A stretch of 64,000 nt of DNA from assembly GCA_001897425.1 (NCBI GenBank), contig MKSW01000040.1:12051-76050 (forward strand), written 5' to 3'. Source of the DNA: Actinobacteria bacterium 69-20 (lineage in GTDB: Bacteria > Actinomycetota > Actinomycetes > Mycobacteriales > Nakamurellaceae). Each line of letters begins with the position of its first letter. Positions within the stretch are counted from its first letter, which is position 1. Positions 36,659 to 45,820 of the stretch are shown piece after piece. The notes beneath the pieces are model-generated. The model was given only the letters and a program-made list of their open reading frames with translations. It made no database searches and had not been told where the DNA came from. A program made the translations under genes and the position numbers.

Positions 36659-37389
36659 TTCCACACGTACGTCTGGGGTTTCTCGCGGTCGCGGTGCTAC
36701 TAGCCTCGGCCTGCTCCGGCACCGTGGCCGCGGGCAACACCTCCGATCCGAGCGCATCAGTCACCCAGACCGCGCCGTCGGTGTGGTCCGCGCCCGATAC
36801 GACCCCGGCCCCGACCGTCGGTGCCACGGGCGGCACGTCGGCCGGCACCGCGGGCGGCGCGGACTCGACGCTTCCGGGCCTGTCCGCCGCATGCAGCGCG
36901 GCGATCCGCGCACAGGCGGCCGTCACCGATCTGTTCGCCGCGGCGTTGAAGGGTTCCACGGCGTCCGTGTCCGGGTCCACTTCGGCGCCCATTTCGACGT
37001 CCACATCCGGGTCCGTATCCGGCACCGCGGCAGCATCCGGCACCAAGCCCACGGCGACCGGCCGGACAGCTGCGCCCACAGCAGGGTCATCGGCCGCGCC
37101 GCAGTCGGCTGCATCACCGACGCCGACAGCATCACCGGCGCCTTCCACGGGGACGGGAAAGCCGAGCGGCATCACCCAGGCCGATGTCACCGCGACGTTC
37201 GACGAGATCGCCAAACATCTGCCGGGGCCGCTGTTGACACCCTTCGGGGTTCTTCGTGATGCGGCGAACAAGATCGCCGGGAAGTCCGCGCACGATGTTC
37301 CTGACGTACTCGCCGACGCACAGGTCTCCAACGCATTGAAGGCGATCGCCGACTACATCACGGCATGCCAGCCGCCGACCACAAACTGA
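36655..37389 (+). CDS. lipoprotein of unknown function, paralogue B, non-canonical start
   Basis: About 244 residues if started at CTG 36655, which overlaps the upstream TGA and has GGAGG 6 nt away; ATT 36658 is the other option. This start gives a proper signal peptide (IPHVRLGFLAVAVLLASAC). The first standard codon, GTG 36694, would leave only six residues before the lipid-attachment cysteine, too few for export. A long Thr/Ser/Ala/Pro insert (about 100-165) splits the conserved part. The C-terminal domain (DVTATFDEIAKHLPGPL to YITAC) is paralogous to the upstream lipoprotein. Confidence 0.8.
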   Translation: MIPHVRLGFLAVAVLLASACSGTVAAGNTSDPSASVTQTAPSVWSAPDTTPAPTVGATGGTSAGTAGGADSTLPGLSAACSAAIRAQAAVTDLFAAALKGSTASVSGSTSAPISTSTSGSVSGTAAASGTKPTATGRTAAPTAGSSAAPQSAASPTPTASPAPSTGTGKPSGITQADVTATFDEIAKHLPGPLLTPFGVLRDAANKIAGKSAHDVPDVLADAQVSNALKAIADYITACQPPTTN

Positions 37390-37462
37390 TCACCGATCGA
37401 ATGCGGTGAACCGTGCGTACGATTGAGCGCGTCCGTGCCCGACCGGCACTGCCGCCTGCGGG

Positions 37463-38731
37463 TCAGGCGCTCTTCTCCTGCGGCTCCGCCGGCCGCCGCC
37501 GCGGAACGATCGTGGGATAGACGTTGTCCCGCACCGTTTGCGCGGTGACCACGACCCGTTCCACGTCGTCGCGGCTGGGTACGTCGTACATCGCCGGCAT
37601 CAAGACTTCTTCGATGATCGCCCGCAGCCCACGCGCCCCCGTCCCGCGCAGGATCGCTTCGTCCGCGATCGCCACGAGCGCGTCGGTCTCGAATTCGAGT
37701 GTGACGCCGTCCATCTCGAACAGGCGCTGGTATTGCTTGGACAGCGCATCCCGCGGCTCGGTAAGAATCGCGATCAACGACTCCTTGTCAAGGTGTTTCA
37801 CGTTGGATACGACCGGCAGGCGTCCGATGAATTCGGGGATCAGACCGAATTTGATGAGGTCCTCCGGCATCACTTCCGCGAACACGTCCGAGTTGTCGAT
37901 ATCGAACTTGCTGCGAACCTCCGCGCCGAACCCGAGTCCGCGCTTCCCCACCCGTTCACCGATGATCTTTTCGAGCCCGGCGAAGGCACCCGCGACGATG
38001 AACAGCACGTTCGTCGTATCGATCTGGATGAATTCCTGATGCGGATGTTTGCGCCCACCCTGCGGCGGCACCGCGGCCGTCGTCCCCTCGAGGATCTTGA
38101 GCAGGGCCTGTTGCACACCCTCGCCCGAGACATCGCGGGTGATCGACGGGTTCTCGGACTTCCGGGCGATCTTGTCGACCTCGTCGATGTAGATGATGCC
38201 GGTCTCGGCCCGCTTCACGTCATAATCGGCGGCCTGGATCAGTTTGAGCAGGATGTTCTCGACATCCTCGCCCACGTATCCCGCCTCGGTCAGCGCGGTC
38301 GCGTCCACGAGCGCGAACGGCACGTTGAGCATCTTCGCGAGCGTTTGCGCGAGATACGTCTTGCCGCAACCGGTCGGGCCAAGCAGCAGGATGTTCGACT
38401 TCGCGATATCCACAGGTTCCGGGCCGCGGTCCGGGCCGGCCTTGATGCGCTTGTAGTGGTTGTACACAGCCACCGACAGGGCCTTCTTCGCGGCGTCCTG
38501 ACCGATGACGTACTGGTCGAGGTACTCGCGGATCGCCGCCGGTTTGGGGAGCTCGTCGAGGCGGACCTCACTGGTCTCGGCGAGTTCCTCCTCGATGATC
38601 TCGTTGCACAGCTCGATGCACTCGTCGCAGATGTACACGCCGGGTCCGGCGATCAGCTTGCGCACCTGCTTCTGGCTCTTCCCACAGAAAGAGCACTTGA
38701 GCAGATCGCCCCCTTCACCGATACGTGCCAT
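37463..38731 (-). CDS. clpX: ATP-dependent Clp protease unfoldase ClpX
   Basis: A 422-residue AAA+ unfoldase. The N-terminal zinc domain has CSFC and CDECIELC; Walker A is GPTGCGKT, the pore loop is GYVGED, Walker B is [11 protein letters not shown], and the ClpP-docking loop is in KRGLGFGAE. It is downstream of clpP1-clpP2 on the same strand with a 122-bp gap. It would serve ClpP1P2 and possibly the second ClpP pair at 44-45 kb. Confidence 0.97.
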   Translation of the reverse strand: MARIGEGGDLLKCSFCGKSQKQVRKLIAGPGVYICDECIELCNEIIEEELAETSEVRLDELPKPAAIREYLDQYVIGQDAAKKALSVAVYNHYKRIKAGPDRGPEPVDIAKSNILLLGPTGCGKTYLAQTLAKMLNVPFALVDATALTEAGYVGEDVENILLKLIQAADYDVKRAETGIIYIDEVDKIARKSENPSITRDVSGEGVQQALLKILEGTTAAVPPQGGRKHPHQEFIQIDTTNVLFIVAGAFAGLEKIIGERVGKRGLGFGAEVRSKFDIDNSDVFAEVMPEDLIKFGLIPEFIGRLPVVSNVKHLDKESLIAILTEPRDALSKQYQRLFEMDGVTLEFETDALVAIADEAILRGTGARGLRAIIEEVLMPAMYDVPSRDDVERVVVTAQTVRDNVYPTIVPRRRPAEPQEKSA

Positions 38732-38853
38732 TGCGCCTCTCGCTCATCACCGTCACGGGCAACCCGCTACTTCACCTTATCGGCCAAGACTAGTCGCCGT
38801 GAATGGTTTCCGGGCGGCGATTGCGCGGCGCGCCGCGCGGCCGCCGCACCGGT

Positions 38854-39537
38854 TCACTCGTCGAGCTTGCGGTACGTCAGGACCTCGTCGACCAACCCGT
38901 AGGCCTTCGCCTCTTCGGCCGTCAGGATCTTGTCCCGGTCGACGTCCGCGCGAATCTCTTCCGGCCGTTTGTTGGAGTGGCGGGCGAGGATCTCCTCCAT
39001 GGCGGTGCGCATGCGCTGGATCTCGGCGGCCTGGATCGCTAGGTCCGACACCTGCCCGTACGCGCCCTCCATCGCCGGCTGGTGGATCAGGATGCGGGAG
39101 TTCGGCAGCGCGAGTCGCCGACCCGGGGTCCCGGCCGCCAGCAGCACCGCAGCCGCGGACGCCGCCTGCCCGAGGCAGACCGTCTGAATATGCGGCCGGA
39201 CGAACTGCATGGTGTCGTAGATCGCCGTCATCGACGTGAACGATCCGCCTGGCGAGTTGATGTACATGGTGATCTCGCGGTCCGGATCCGTCGACTCCAA
39301 CGTCAGGAGCTGCGCCATCACGTCATTGGCGGAGGCATCGTCGATCTGGACGCCGAGGAAGATGATGCGCTCCTCGAAGAGCTTGTTGTACGGGTTGGAC
39401 TCCTTCACCCCGTAGCTCGTGCGTTCCACGAAGGACGGCAGGATGTATCGCGCCTGTGGCGACGCCAGGGCCCGGTCGAACGCGTTGCCGTGCGCCTCCA
39501 GCCGAACGTCGGGGGCGTGGCCCCTGAATGTCGTCAT
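38854..39537 (-). CDS. clpP2: ATP-dependent Clp protease subunit ClpP2
   Basis: A 227-residue ClpP. The catalytic Ser is in [16 protein letters not shown], His in [10 protein letters not shown], and Asp in [17 protein letters not shown]. The [20 protein letters not shown] stretch identifies it as the mycobacterial ClpP2 type. ATG 39537 gives a roughly 28-residue leader; in-frame starts closer to the core are possible. It lies 31 nt downstream of clpP1. Confidence 0.95.
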   Translation of the reverse strand: MTTFRGHAPDVRLEAHGNAFDRALASPQARYILPSFVERTSYGVKESNPYNKLFEERIIFLGVQIDDASANDVMAQLLTLESTDPDREITMYINSPGGSFTSMTAIYDTMQFVRPHIQTVCLGQAASAAAVLLAAGTPGRRLALPNSRILIHQPAMEGAYGQVSDLAIQAAEIQRMRTAMEEILARHSNKRPEEIRADVDRDKILTAEEAKAYGLVDEVLTYRKLDE

Positions 39538-39568
39538 CGTCGATCCACTCTCCGCTCGGTTGTCCCGG

Positions 39569-40216
39569 TCACTTGCTCGTCGCAGCTTCGGATGCGGCGC
39601 GCGAGATGACCTTGTCGATGAAGCCGTACTCCAACGCCTCCGGCGCCGTGAACCACCGGTCGCGATCGGAATCCGCGATGATCCGCTCAACGGTCTGCCC
39701 GGTGTGCTGCGCGATGAGCTCAGCCATCTCGCGCTTCGACCGCTCGAGCATGTCCGCCTGAATGGCGATATCGGCCGCCGTGCCGCCCACGCCGGCGCTC
39801 GGCTGGTGCATCAGGATCCGTGCATGCGGGAGCGCCGAACGCTTGCCCGGCGCCCCGGCGGTGAGCAGGAACTGCCCCATCGACGCCGCCAAGCCCATGG
39901 CTGTCGTAGCGACATCCGGCTCGATCAGCATCATCGTGTCGTAGATCGCCATCCCCGCCGTGACGCTGCCGCCCGGGGAGTTGATGTACAGCGTGATGTC
40001 CTTCTCCGGATCCTCGGCGGCCAGCAGCAGCAGCTGCGCCGTGATCTCGTTCGCGTTGGTGTCCTTCACTTCCGTGCCGAGGATGATGATGCGTTCCCGC
40101 AGCAGCCGCTCGGACACGCTGTCGCTGAGCGACATGCCCGGCGTGCCACGCATCACCGCGGGCAGGATCTCGGGCGCGGCCTGTTCGATCGCGGCCAGCG
40201 GATGGGCCTTTGTCAC
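39569..40216 (-). CDS. clpP1: ATP-dependent Clp protease subunit ClpP1
   Basis: A 215-residue ClpP with all triad residues: Ser in [14 protein letters not shown], His in [11 protein letters not shown], Asp in [20 protein letters not shown] 40216 follows GAGGAG by 5 nt. ClpP1 and ClpP2 form the essential mixed tetradecamer of Mycobacteriales. Confidence 0.95.
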   Translation of the reverse strand: MTKAHPLAAIEQAAPEILPAVMRGTPGMSLSDSVSERLLRERIIILGTEVKDTNANEITAQLLLLAAEDPEKDITLYINSPGGSVTAGMAIYDTMMLIEPDVATTAMGLAASMGQFLLTAGAPGKRSALPHARILMHQPSAGVGGTAADIAIQADMLERSKREMAELIAQHTGQTVERIIADSDRDRWFTAPEALEYGFIDKVISRAASEAATSK

Positions 40217-40436
40217 GTCGTCTCCTCGCAAGAAAGATGCTGGTAGAAAACCGCAGTTCCAGGTCGCCCACCGCCGGTGAGGGCCGTGCGTGTGACCCCG
40301 GCGTCAGGGCGCCCGATGACCTTCTGGGCGCACCCGCCGTGTGCTCATCTCCGACCCTAGCGACGGCCACCGGCGCCGCGCCGCCATCGCGGGGCCATGT
40401 TCGCTGTCAGCGTGACGGCGCCCGTGCGGGTGCCGC

Positions 40437-41903
40437 TCAGTCCGCGGTGAGCGCGGATTGCGGTGATTCACCTTCCGGCGCAGCGTCTGCCTCGGCCGCC
40501 GTATCCCCCGCCGCCGTGCTCTCGACATCAACCGAGTCGTCGGACGGCTCTTCGACTGGCTCGTCGACTGGCTCGTCGACCGCCTCGATGCCGAACAGCG
40601 TCGCGAAGTCCAGCGTCTCCCCGGACAGGCTGGTGATGGTCGCCTGCTGGACGACCGACATCAGCGCCTTGCCGCGCCGCACCTCGGCGAACACACCGCC
40701 GAGCTGCCCGGCCTGCTGCAGCTGCTGGAAGTACTCGTCCGGACGCATCCCGAATCGTTGCGCGTTGTACATCACGCGCTCGGAGAACTCCTGCTGGGTC
40801 ACGGTCGCGGCGGTCGCGTCGGCGAGCGCATCGAGCAGCAGCTGGGTGCGCACCGCCTCGTCGGCGGACGTCTCGATCTCTGCGTCGAGCTCCTCCCGGG
40901 TCTGGCCGATGCTCTCCAGATGGGCGGCGAGCGCATCCTCGTCGTGTCCGAACGAGTGCACCGCCTCGTGCTGACGGCCCTCGATCTCCGCCTTGCGGGC
41001 GCCCTCCGGGACCGGGATCTCGGTGACCTCGAGCAGGTGCGAAAGGACCTTGTCGCGCGCGTCGCCGGCCCGCTGCAGATTCTTGACCCGGGTGATCTTC
41101 TCCTTCAAGTCGTCCCGCAGGGCGGCGACGGTATCGAATTCGCTGGCCAGTTGGGCGAAGTCGTCATCGATCTCGGGAAGGGTGCGCTCGGCGACGGCCG
41201 TGACGGACACCTCTATATCGGCGTCCTCGCCCGCGTGCTCACCGGCGACCAATGGGCTCGTGAACGAGGCCGAGTCGCCGGCGGACAACCCGGTCACCGC
41301 TTCGTCGATGCCGTCGATCAACTCGCCGCTGCCGACGCGGTAGGTGAGCCCGTCCGCGGTGGCGTCGGCCAGCGGCTCACCACCGATCGAGGCGCGCAGA
41401 TTCACCGTCACCTGGTCGCCGTCGGCCGCCGGCCGATCGACCGTGACCGTCGTCGCGAAGCGATCGCGCAGCGCCTCGACCTGCTCGTCGATATCCGACT
41501 CGGTGACCTCGAGGTCGTCGACGGTGACGCTGATGCTCGACAGCTCGGGCAGGGTGATCTCCGGCCGGACGTCGACCTCGGCGGTGAACTCGAGGACCTC
41601 GCCGTCCTCGATCTTGCTGATCTCGATGTCCGGCTGCCCGAGCACGCTGAGCTCTTCCTTGCCGACCGCCTCGCCGTACTTCGCCGGGACCGCGTCGTTG
41701 ACGACCTCCGTCAGGATGCTGCCGCGGCCGAGCCGCGCCTCCAGGATCTTCGCGGGCACCTTCCCCGGGCGGAACCCGGGAATCTTCACCTGACCGGCAA
41801 GAGCCTTGTACGCCTTGTCGAAATGCGGCTTCAACTCGTCGAACCCGACCTCGACGGTGAGCTTGACCCGGGTCGGGTTCAGGTGCTCGACGGTGCTTTT
41901 CAC
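40437..41903 (-). CDS. tig: trigger factor chaperone / prolyl isomerase
   Basis: A 488-residue ribosome-associated chaperone. The ribosome-binding domain contains FRPGKVP (signature GFRxGK), the FKBP-like domain spans about residues 155-240, and the C-terminal arms follow. The last 50 residues are an acidic Glu/Pro/Asp repeat tail (EPVDEPVEEPSDD). It lies upstream of clpP1-clpP2-clpX on the same strand, as in M. tuberculosis. Confidence 0.96.
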   Translation of the reverse strand: MKSTVEHLNPTRVKLTVEVGFDELKPHFDKAYKALAGQVKIPGFRPGKVPAKILEARLGRGSILTEVVNDAVPAKYGEAVGKEELSVLGQPDIEISKIEDGEVLEFTAEVDVRPEITLPELSSISVTVDDLEVTESDIDEQVEALRDRFATTVTVDRPAADGDQVTVNLRASIGGEPLADATADGLTYRVGSGELIDGIDEAVTGLSAGDSASFTSPLVAGEHAGEDADIEVSVTAVAERTLPEIDDDFAQLASEFDTVAALRDDLKEKITRVKNLQRAGDARDKVLSHLLEVTEIPVPEGARKAEIEGRQHEAVHSFGHDEDALAAHLESIGQTREELDAEIETSADEAVRTQLLLDALADATAATVTQQEFSERVMYNAQRFGMRPDEYFQQLQQAGQLGGVFAEVRRGKALMSVVQQATITSLSGETLDFATLFGIEAVDEPVDEPVEEPSDDSVDVESTAAGDTAAEADAAPEGESPQSALTAD

Positions 41904-42084
41904 GGACAGGACTCCTCGCCGGGGTTGATCATGCGATGCACACGGGGCGCCGCCGGGCGCGTACCGACGGGCCCGGTCGATTCTAGGGCAGGTCGACGCA
42001 GTGCATCGCCGGTCGGGGTGTGGGCCTCATCAACCGCGCAATCAACCGCGCAGCTCATCGTCCGGCGCCCCCTCGCGCAGCGGC

Positions 42085-42097
42085 GAACATCGTCATA
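42085..42097 (-). promoter_or_regulatory. TATGACGATGTTC motif copy upstream of tig
   Basis: An exact match on the minus strand, in the tig-yggS divergent spacer, pointing towards tig (start codon 182 bp away). The flank TACTCG on the complementary side is shared with the copy at 45803-45815 (17 identical bases in total). Confidence 0.4.
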
Positions 42098-42186
42098 CTC
42101 GCTCCGTCGGCAGACCGCGGGCCGCACCTGACCCATCGCGGGCCGCACCGTGAACCGGCGGCAGGCCGCACCGTAGGCTTGAGGCC

Positions 42187-42972
42187 GTGGCCGAATCCGA
42201 TGACGCAACTCCCCCGGCAACCGCATTCCCGCAGGCATCGACGGTAACGGACTTCGCCGCGAACCTGGCCGCGGTCCAGGCGACGATCGACGCGACTGCC
42301 CTGCACGCGGGCCGCAACCCCGGCGATGTCCGGCTGCTGGCGGTGAGTAAGACGGTGCCCGAGGAGCGCCTGCGGCTGGCCGTGCAGGCGGGCTGCCACG
42401 AACTCGGCGAGAACAAGGTGCAGGAGGCCAAGCGGAAGTCCGAAGCGATGGCCGACCTCGACATCTCCTGGGCGATCATTGGCCATTTGCAGACGAACAA
42501 GGTGAAGGACATGGTCCCGTTCGCCGCGGAGTTCCATGCCCTCGACCGGCTCAAACTCGCCGAGACGCTTGATCGCCGGCTGCAGGCGGCGGGCCGCTCC
42601 CTCGACGTGTACGTCCAGGTCAACACGTCCGGCGAGGATTCCAAATACGGGTTGCCGCCGGCCGCCGCGTTGCCGTTCCTGCGGGAGTTGCGGGCGTACC
42701 CGTCTCTGACGGTGCAGGGGCTGATGACGCTGGCTATGTCCACGACCGACACGGAGCGCGTCCGCGGCTGTTTCCGGCTGCTCAGGGACCTGCGCGACCG
42801 CGCGCGCGACGAGGATCCCGATCTCGTCGGCCCCGGGGGCTTGTCCATGGGCATGTCCGGCGACTACCCGGTGGCGATCGAGGAGGGCGCGACGGTGGTG
42901 CGGGTGGGCCAGGCCATCTTCGGCGCGCGCCCGCTGCCGGACAGCTACTACTGGCCGAGCGCCGCGCACTGA
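42187..42972 (+). CDS. PLP homeostasis protein YggS/PROSC family
   Basis: A 261-residue fold-type III PLP-binding protein. The PLP lysine is in LLAVSKTVPEERL; HELGENKVQEA and WAIIGHLQTNKVK are family signatures, with GLSMGMSGDYPVAIEEGATVVRVG near the C terminus. It buffers free PLP and affects amino-acid metabolism. In many actinobacteria yggS is in the division cluster; here it stands alone, divergent from tig. Confidence 0.93.
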   Translation: MAESDDATPPATAFPQASTVTDFAANLAAVQATIDATALHAGRNPGDVRLLAVSKTVPEERLRLAVQAGCHELGENKVQEAKRKSEAMADLDISWAIIGHLQTNKVKDMVPFAAEFHALDRLKLAETLDRRLQAAGRSLDVYVQVNTSGEDSKYGLPPAAALPFLRELRAYPSLTVQGLMTLAMSTTDTERVRGCFRLLRDLRDRARDEDPDLVGPGGLSMGMSGDYPVAIEEGATVVRVGQAIFGARPLPDSYYWPSAAH

Positions 42973-43081
42973 CCGTTCGGACCGCGGTTCGGGCCGCGAT
43001 TCGGGGATCAAGCGATTGCAACGTCAGCGCTCTGTGGGGTCGTGTCGTGTGACGGTGCCCGCACATCGCCGAATCTCCGTG

Positions 43082-43094
43082 TATGACGCTGTTC
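43082..43094 (+). promoter_or_regulatory. TATGACGCTGTTC motif copy upstream of the methyltransferase
   Basis: An exact match ending 25 nt before the GTG start of the methyltransferase and pointing towards it. If TATGAC served as a -10 element the leader would be about 25 nt. Confidence 0.45.
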
Positions 43095-43119
43095 GCGCCT
43101 GCGGCGGTAACGTGACGGC

Positions 43120-43926
43120 GTGCATCCCGGTGCCTTCGGCGACCCGACCGTGGCGGGCGCCTTCGCCGACGACGCCTATGCCACGGCCAAGGGCTTCGTG
43201 CGCACGCGGGTGCTGCACCGGCAGCTCGTCGAGCACCTGCCCGCTCCCCCGGCGGCGGTGCTGGACGTGGGCGGCGGCGCCGGGCACCAATCGCTCCAGC
43301 TGGCCGAGATCGGTTACCATGTCACGCTTCTCGATCCCTCGCCGGCGATGCTGGACAAGGCACGGGAACGGTTGGCGCGACTCGATCCGGCCGCGCGCGA
43401 GCGGGTCGCGCTGATCGAGGCGCCGGGTGAATCCGCCGGCGCTGCCACCGGGGGCCGGGTATTCGACGGGGTGCTGTGCCATGGCGTACTCGGCTACCTG
43501 GACCGGCCCGATCCGATGGTCGCCGAACTGTGCCGGCTCGCCGCGCCGGGCGGCATCGTGTCGATCATGACCGGCAACGCGGCGACCATGGCGCTCCGGC
43601 CGGCACTCGAGGGGCGGTGGGGTGACGCACTCGCCGCGTTCGACTCCGATCGCGAGATCGGCGTGCTCGGCGTGCCAGCCCGTGCGGACACCGTGGAATC
43701 GCTGAGCAATTTGCTGCGCGCCGGCGGCGTGGAACCTGTTGCGCGGTACGGCGTCTGGCTGTTCGTGGACCTGCTGGAGTTCGGCGCCAGCCGCGCGCTG
43801 GACGACAGCGCCCTCAACGACCCAGCGCAGTGGCCGGCCATCGCCGAGGTCGAGTTCGAGGCGAGCCGCCGCGACCCCTACCGGCAGCTCAGCCGCGTCT
43901 TCCACCTCGTCGGCCGCAAGGCATAG
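43120..43926 (+). CDS. class I SAM-dependent methyltransferase
   Basis: 268 residues. SAM-binding motif I is VLDVGGGAGHQSLQLAE, the acidic ribose-binding residue is in VTLLDPSP, and motif IV is FDGVLCHGVLGYLDRPD. Overall it resembles the SmtA/CmoM group, which methylates tRNA wobble uridine derivatives, but substrate assignment is uncertain. GTG 43120 is used. It precedes the second clpP pair by 112 bp. Confidence 0.85.
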   Translation: MHPGAFGDPTVAGAFADDAYATAKGFVRTRVLHRQLVEHLPAPPAAVLDVGGGAGHQSLQLAEIGYHVTLLDPSPAMLDKARERLARLDPAARERVALIEAPGESAGAATGGRVFDGVLCHGVLGYLDRPDPMVAELCRLAAPGGIVSIMTGNAATMALRPALEGRWGDALAAFDSDREIGVLGVPARADTVESLSNLLRAGGVEPVARYGVWLFVDLLEFGASRALDDSALNDPAQWPAIAEVEFEASRRDPYRQLSRVFHLVGRKA

Positions 43927-43981
43927 CGAGCCGCCAAGCGCGTCGCCAACCACGGCGGCCGCACCGCCCCGCTCCGGGCGG

Positions 43982-43998
43982 ATCTGCCGTGAGCAGCG
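43982..43998 (+). promoter_or_regulatory. possible PopR/ClgR-family half-palindrome before clpP3
   Basis: ATCTGCCGTGAGCAGCG resembles the Streptomyces PopR box TTCTGCC-N3-GGCAGAA, with most of the left arm and GCAG of the right arm kept. It lies 40 nt upstream of the first paralogue of the second clpP pair. The match is partial, so this is a candidate only. Confidence 0.25.
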
Positions 43999-44038
43999 TG
44001 GGCCGTGCGGTCGCCCGCGTCCGGGGCACGCTCGATAC

Positions 44039-44659
44039 ATGAACGAGAAACAGCGACGACCGGGGTACCGGTTGGACGAAGAGATCTACCGCCGCTTGTT
44101 CGAGCACCGCACGCTGCTGCTCGGCGAAGTGCTCGAGGATTGGAACAGCAACCGGCTGTGCAGCGGCCTGGTGCTACTTTCCACCGAGAACCCGGTCGCG
44201 GATATCCGGCTGCTCATCAACTCGCCGGGCGGGTCGGTGCCCGGCATGCTGGCCATCCGCGACTGCATGCGGGCGATTCCGAACGACGTTGCGACGATCA
44301 ATCTCGGCATGGCCTACAGCGCCGGGCAGTTCCTGCTGAGCGCGGGCGCGAAAGGGAAGCGTTACACGCTGCCGAACGCAAAAGTCCTGCTGCACCAGGG
44401 ATCTGGCGGTTTCGGCGGCACCGCGATGGACATCGCCATCCAGGCGGACGATCTACGGCACACCCGAGACACCGTGCTGGCATTGATCGCCGAGGACACC
44501 GGCCAGGACATCGCCACCATCGAGCGAGACTCCCGGCGCGACCGGTGGTTCAGCGCCGCCGAAGCGCGGGACTACGGCTTCGTCGACGAGATCGTCGAAT
44601 CGGCCTGGCAGATCCTGCCGCGACCGGCACACACCGTCGGGCTGGGGGTCCGGCCATGA
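44039..44659 (+). CDS. second-set ClpP subunit with complete catalytic triad
   Basis: A 206-residue ClpP paralogue (here called ClpP3). The Ser is in NLGMAYSAGQFLLSAG (variant of GxAASxG), His in VLLHQGSGGFGG (the usual Pro after HQ is Gly), and Asp in [27 protein letters not shown] forms the oxyanion strand. ATG 44039 gives MNEKQRRPGYRLDEE. Its stop overlaps the next clpP start (ATGA), so the two subunits are made together and probably assemble as mixed rings. Confidence 0.93.
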   Translation: MNEKQRRPGYRLDEEIYRRLFEHRTLLLGEVLEDWNSNRLCSGLVLLSTENPVADIRLLINSPGGSVPGMLAIRDCMRAIPNDVATINLGMAYSAGQFLLSAGAKGKRYTLPNAKVLLHQGSGGFGGTAMDIAIQADDLRHTRDTVLALIAEDTGQDIATIERDSRRDRWFSAAEARDYGFVDEIVESAWQILPRPAHTVGLGVRP

Positions 44660-45249
44660 GCAGCTACACCATCCCCTACGTGACCACCCGCACACCGCAG
44701 GGTGAGCGGACCGTCGACGTCTACAGCCGGCTGCTGGCCGAACGCGTCATCTACCTCGGCACCGCCATCGACGACGGTGTCGCGAACGCCGTCATCGCGC
44801 AGCTGATCCACCTGGAGTCGGAGAGCGCGGATCAGCCGATCCACCTGTATATCAACTCGTCCGGCGGATCTATCCCGGCCACGCTGGCGATCTACGACGC
44901 GATGCAGTACATCCGCCCTCGGGTCGAGACGACCTGTGTCGGCGAGGCGGCCGCGACGGCGGCGGTGCTGCTCGCGGGCGGCGCGCCGGGGCGGCGACAC
45001 ATGTTGCCGCACGGACGAGTTGTCATCCACGCCCCGGCGGCGCAGAGTCACGGCGCGATCCCGGACCTGGTGCTCGAAGCCGACGAGGTCGAGCGGGTGC
45101 GCATCATGCTGGAGGAGATCCTGGCCACGCACACCCACCGCACGCCAGCGCAGGTGCGTGAGGACACCGACCGCGACCTCATCCTCACGCCGCAGGCCGC
45201 GCTGGAGTACGGCGTGATCGATTCCATCCTGACGAACCGCGAGACGTGA
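44656..45249 (+). CDS. second-set ClpP subunit lacking the catalytic serine
   Basis: A 197-residue ClpP paralogue (here called ClpP4). The serine site reads CVGEAAATAAVLLAGG, whereas ClpP2 in this window has [16 protein letters not shown]: the nucleophile position (residue 100, GCG at 44953-44955) is Ala. His (VVIHAPAAQ) and Asp (DTDRDLILTPQAALEYG) are kept, and INSSGGSIPA replaces INSPGG. It is therefore predicted to be proteolytically inactive and structural or regulatory. It is coupled to the active paralogue by a 4-bp overlap. Confidence 0.93.
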   Translation: MSSYTIPYVTTRTPQGERTVDVYSRLLAERVIYLGTAIDDGVANAVIAQLIHLESESADQPIHLYINSSGGSIPATLAIYDAMQYIRPRVETTCVGEAAATAAVLLAGGAPGRRHMLPHGRVVIHAPAAQSHGAIPDLVLEADEVERVRIMLEEILATHTHRTPAQVREDTDRDLILTPQAALEYGVIDSILTNRET

Positions 45250-45252
45250 CGC

Positions 45253-45699
45253 TCACGCCGCAAGGCAGAGCGGCCCGGTCGGCTGAACTCCACGCGGTCG
45301 CACCGACGGTGAGACGGCGATGACGTCGTAACGTCGCGCGACGCGACGCGACAACTCGCGCAGAGTCAGGCCCAGCGCACCCGCGACGGCCGCCAGCATC
45401 TCCGACGACGGATCCTTGCGGCCCCGTTCGATCTCGGACAGGTACTGCGGCGACATGCCGGCGCGTTCCGCGACATCGGCGATGCGCTCACCACGATCGT
45501 TTCGCTCCGCACGCAATTGCTCGCCGACAACCTTGCGCCACAACGGTTCTGGCCCGGCCAGCTGCCGCTGGTGTCCCGCCTGCTCCGGCTCCTTCGGCTG
45601 CGACCGCGGTGCGGCAGGCTGTGACACTGCTTGTGACGACACTGCCTGTGACGCGCGCTGCTCGGGCCGTGGCGCGGGGAACATGATCACTTCGCCCAT
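45253..45699 (-). CDS. ClgR/PopR-like HTH regulator
   Basis: About 148 residues. A disordered N-terminal half rich in Gln, Ser, Ala and Pro precedes a Cro/CI helix-turn-helix with the ClgR-family signature LWRKVVGEQLRAERNDRGE and GMSPQYLSEIERGRKDPSSE. It is convergent with and 3 bp away from the second clpP pair. In Streptomyces the ClgR paralogue PopR controls clpP3-clpP4, so control of the neighbouring pair is a natural inference. ATG 45699 is used; ATG 45684 is equally possible. Confidence 0.88.
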   Translation of the reverse strand: MGEVIMFPAPRPEQRASQAVSSQAVSQPAAPRSQPKEPEQAGHQRQLAGPEPLWRKVVGEQLRAERNDRGERIADVAERAGMSPQYLSEIERGRKDPSSEMLAAVAGALGLTLRELSRRVARRYDVIAVSPSVRPRGVQPTGPLCLAA

Positions 45700-45802
45700 A
45701 GTCGTGACGGTAGACGTGTCGGAGCCGATCCCGACAACGATTCGCTGCAGGCTGAACGCCGCCGCCGGTGGGTCGCGCCGCCGGAATATCCGACCCGGCA
45801 CG

Positions 45803-45815
45803 GAACATCGTCATA
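45803..45815 (-). promoter_or_regulatory. TATGACGATGTTC motif copy upstream of the ClgR-like gene
   Basis: An exact match on the minus strand, about 104 bp upstream of the ClgR-like start codon and just beyond the dedA stop, pointing towards the regulator gene. It shares a 17-bp block with the copy upstream of tig. Confidence 0.4.
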
Positions 45816-45820
45816 CTCGA

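Noticed and set aside
39537-39690. Longer N terminus for ClpP2 from 39690
   Set aside because: It would overlap clpP1 by more than 100 bp, and the ATG at 39537 has a reasonable ribosome binding site.
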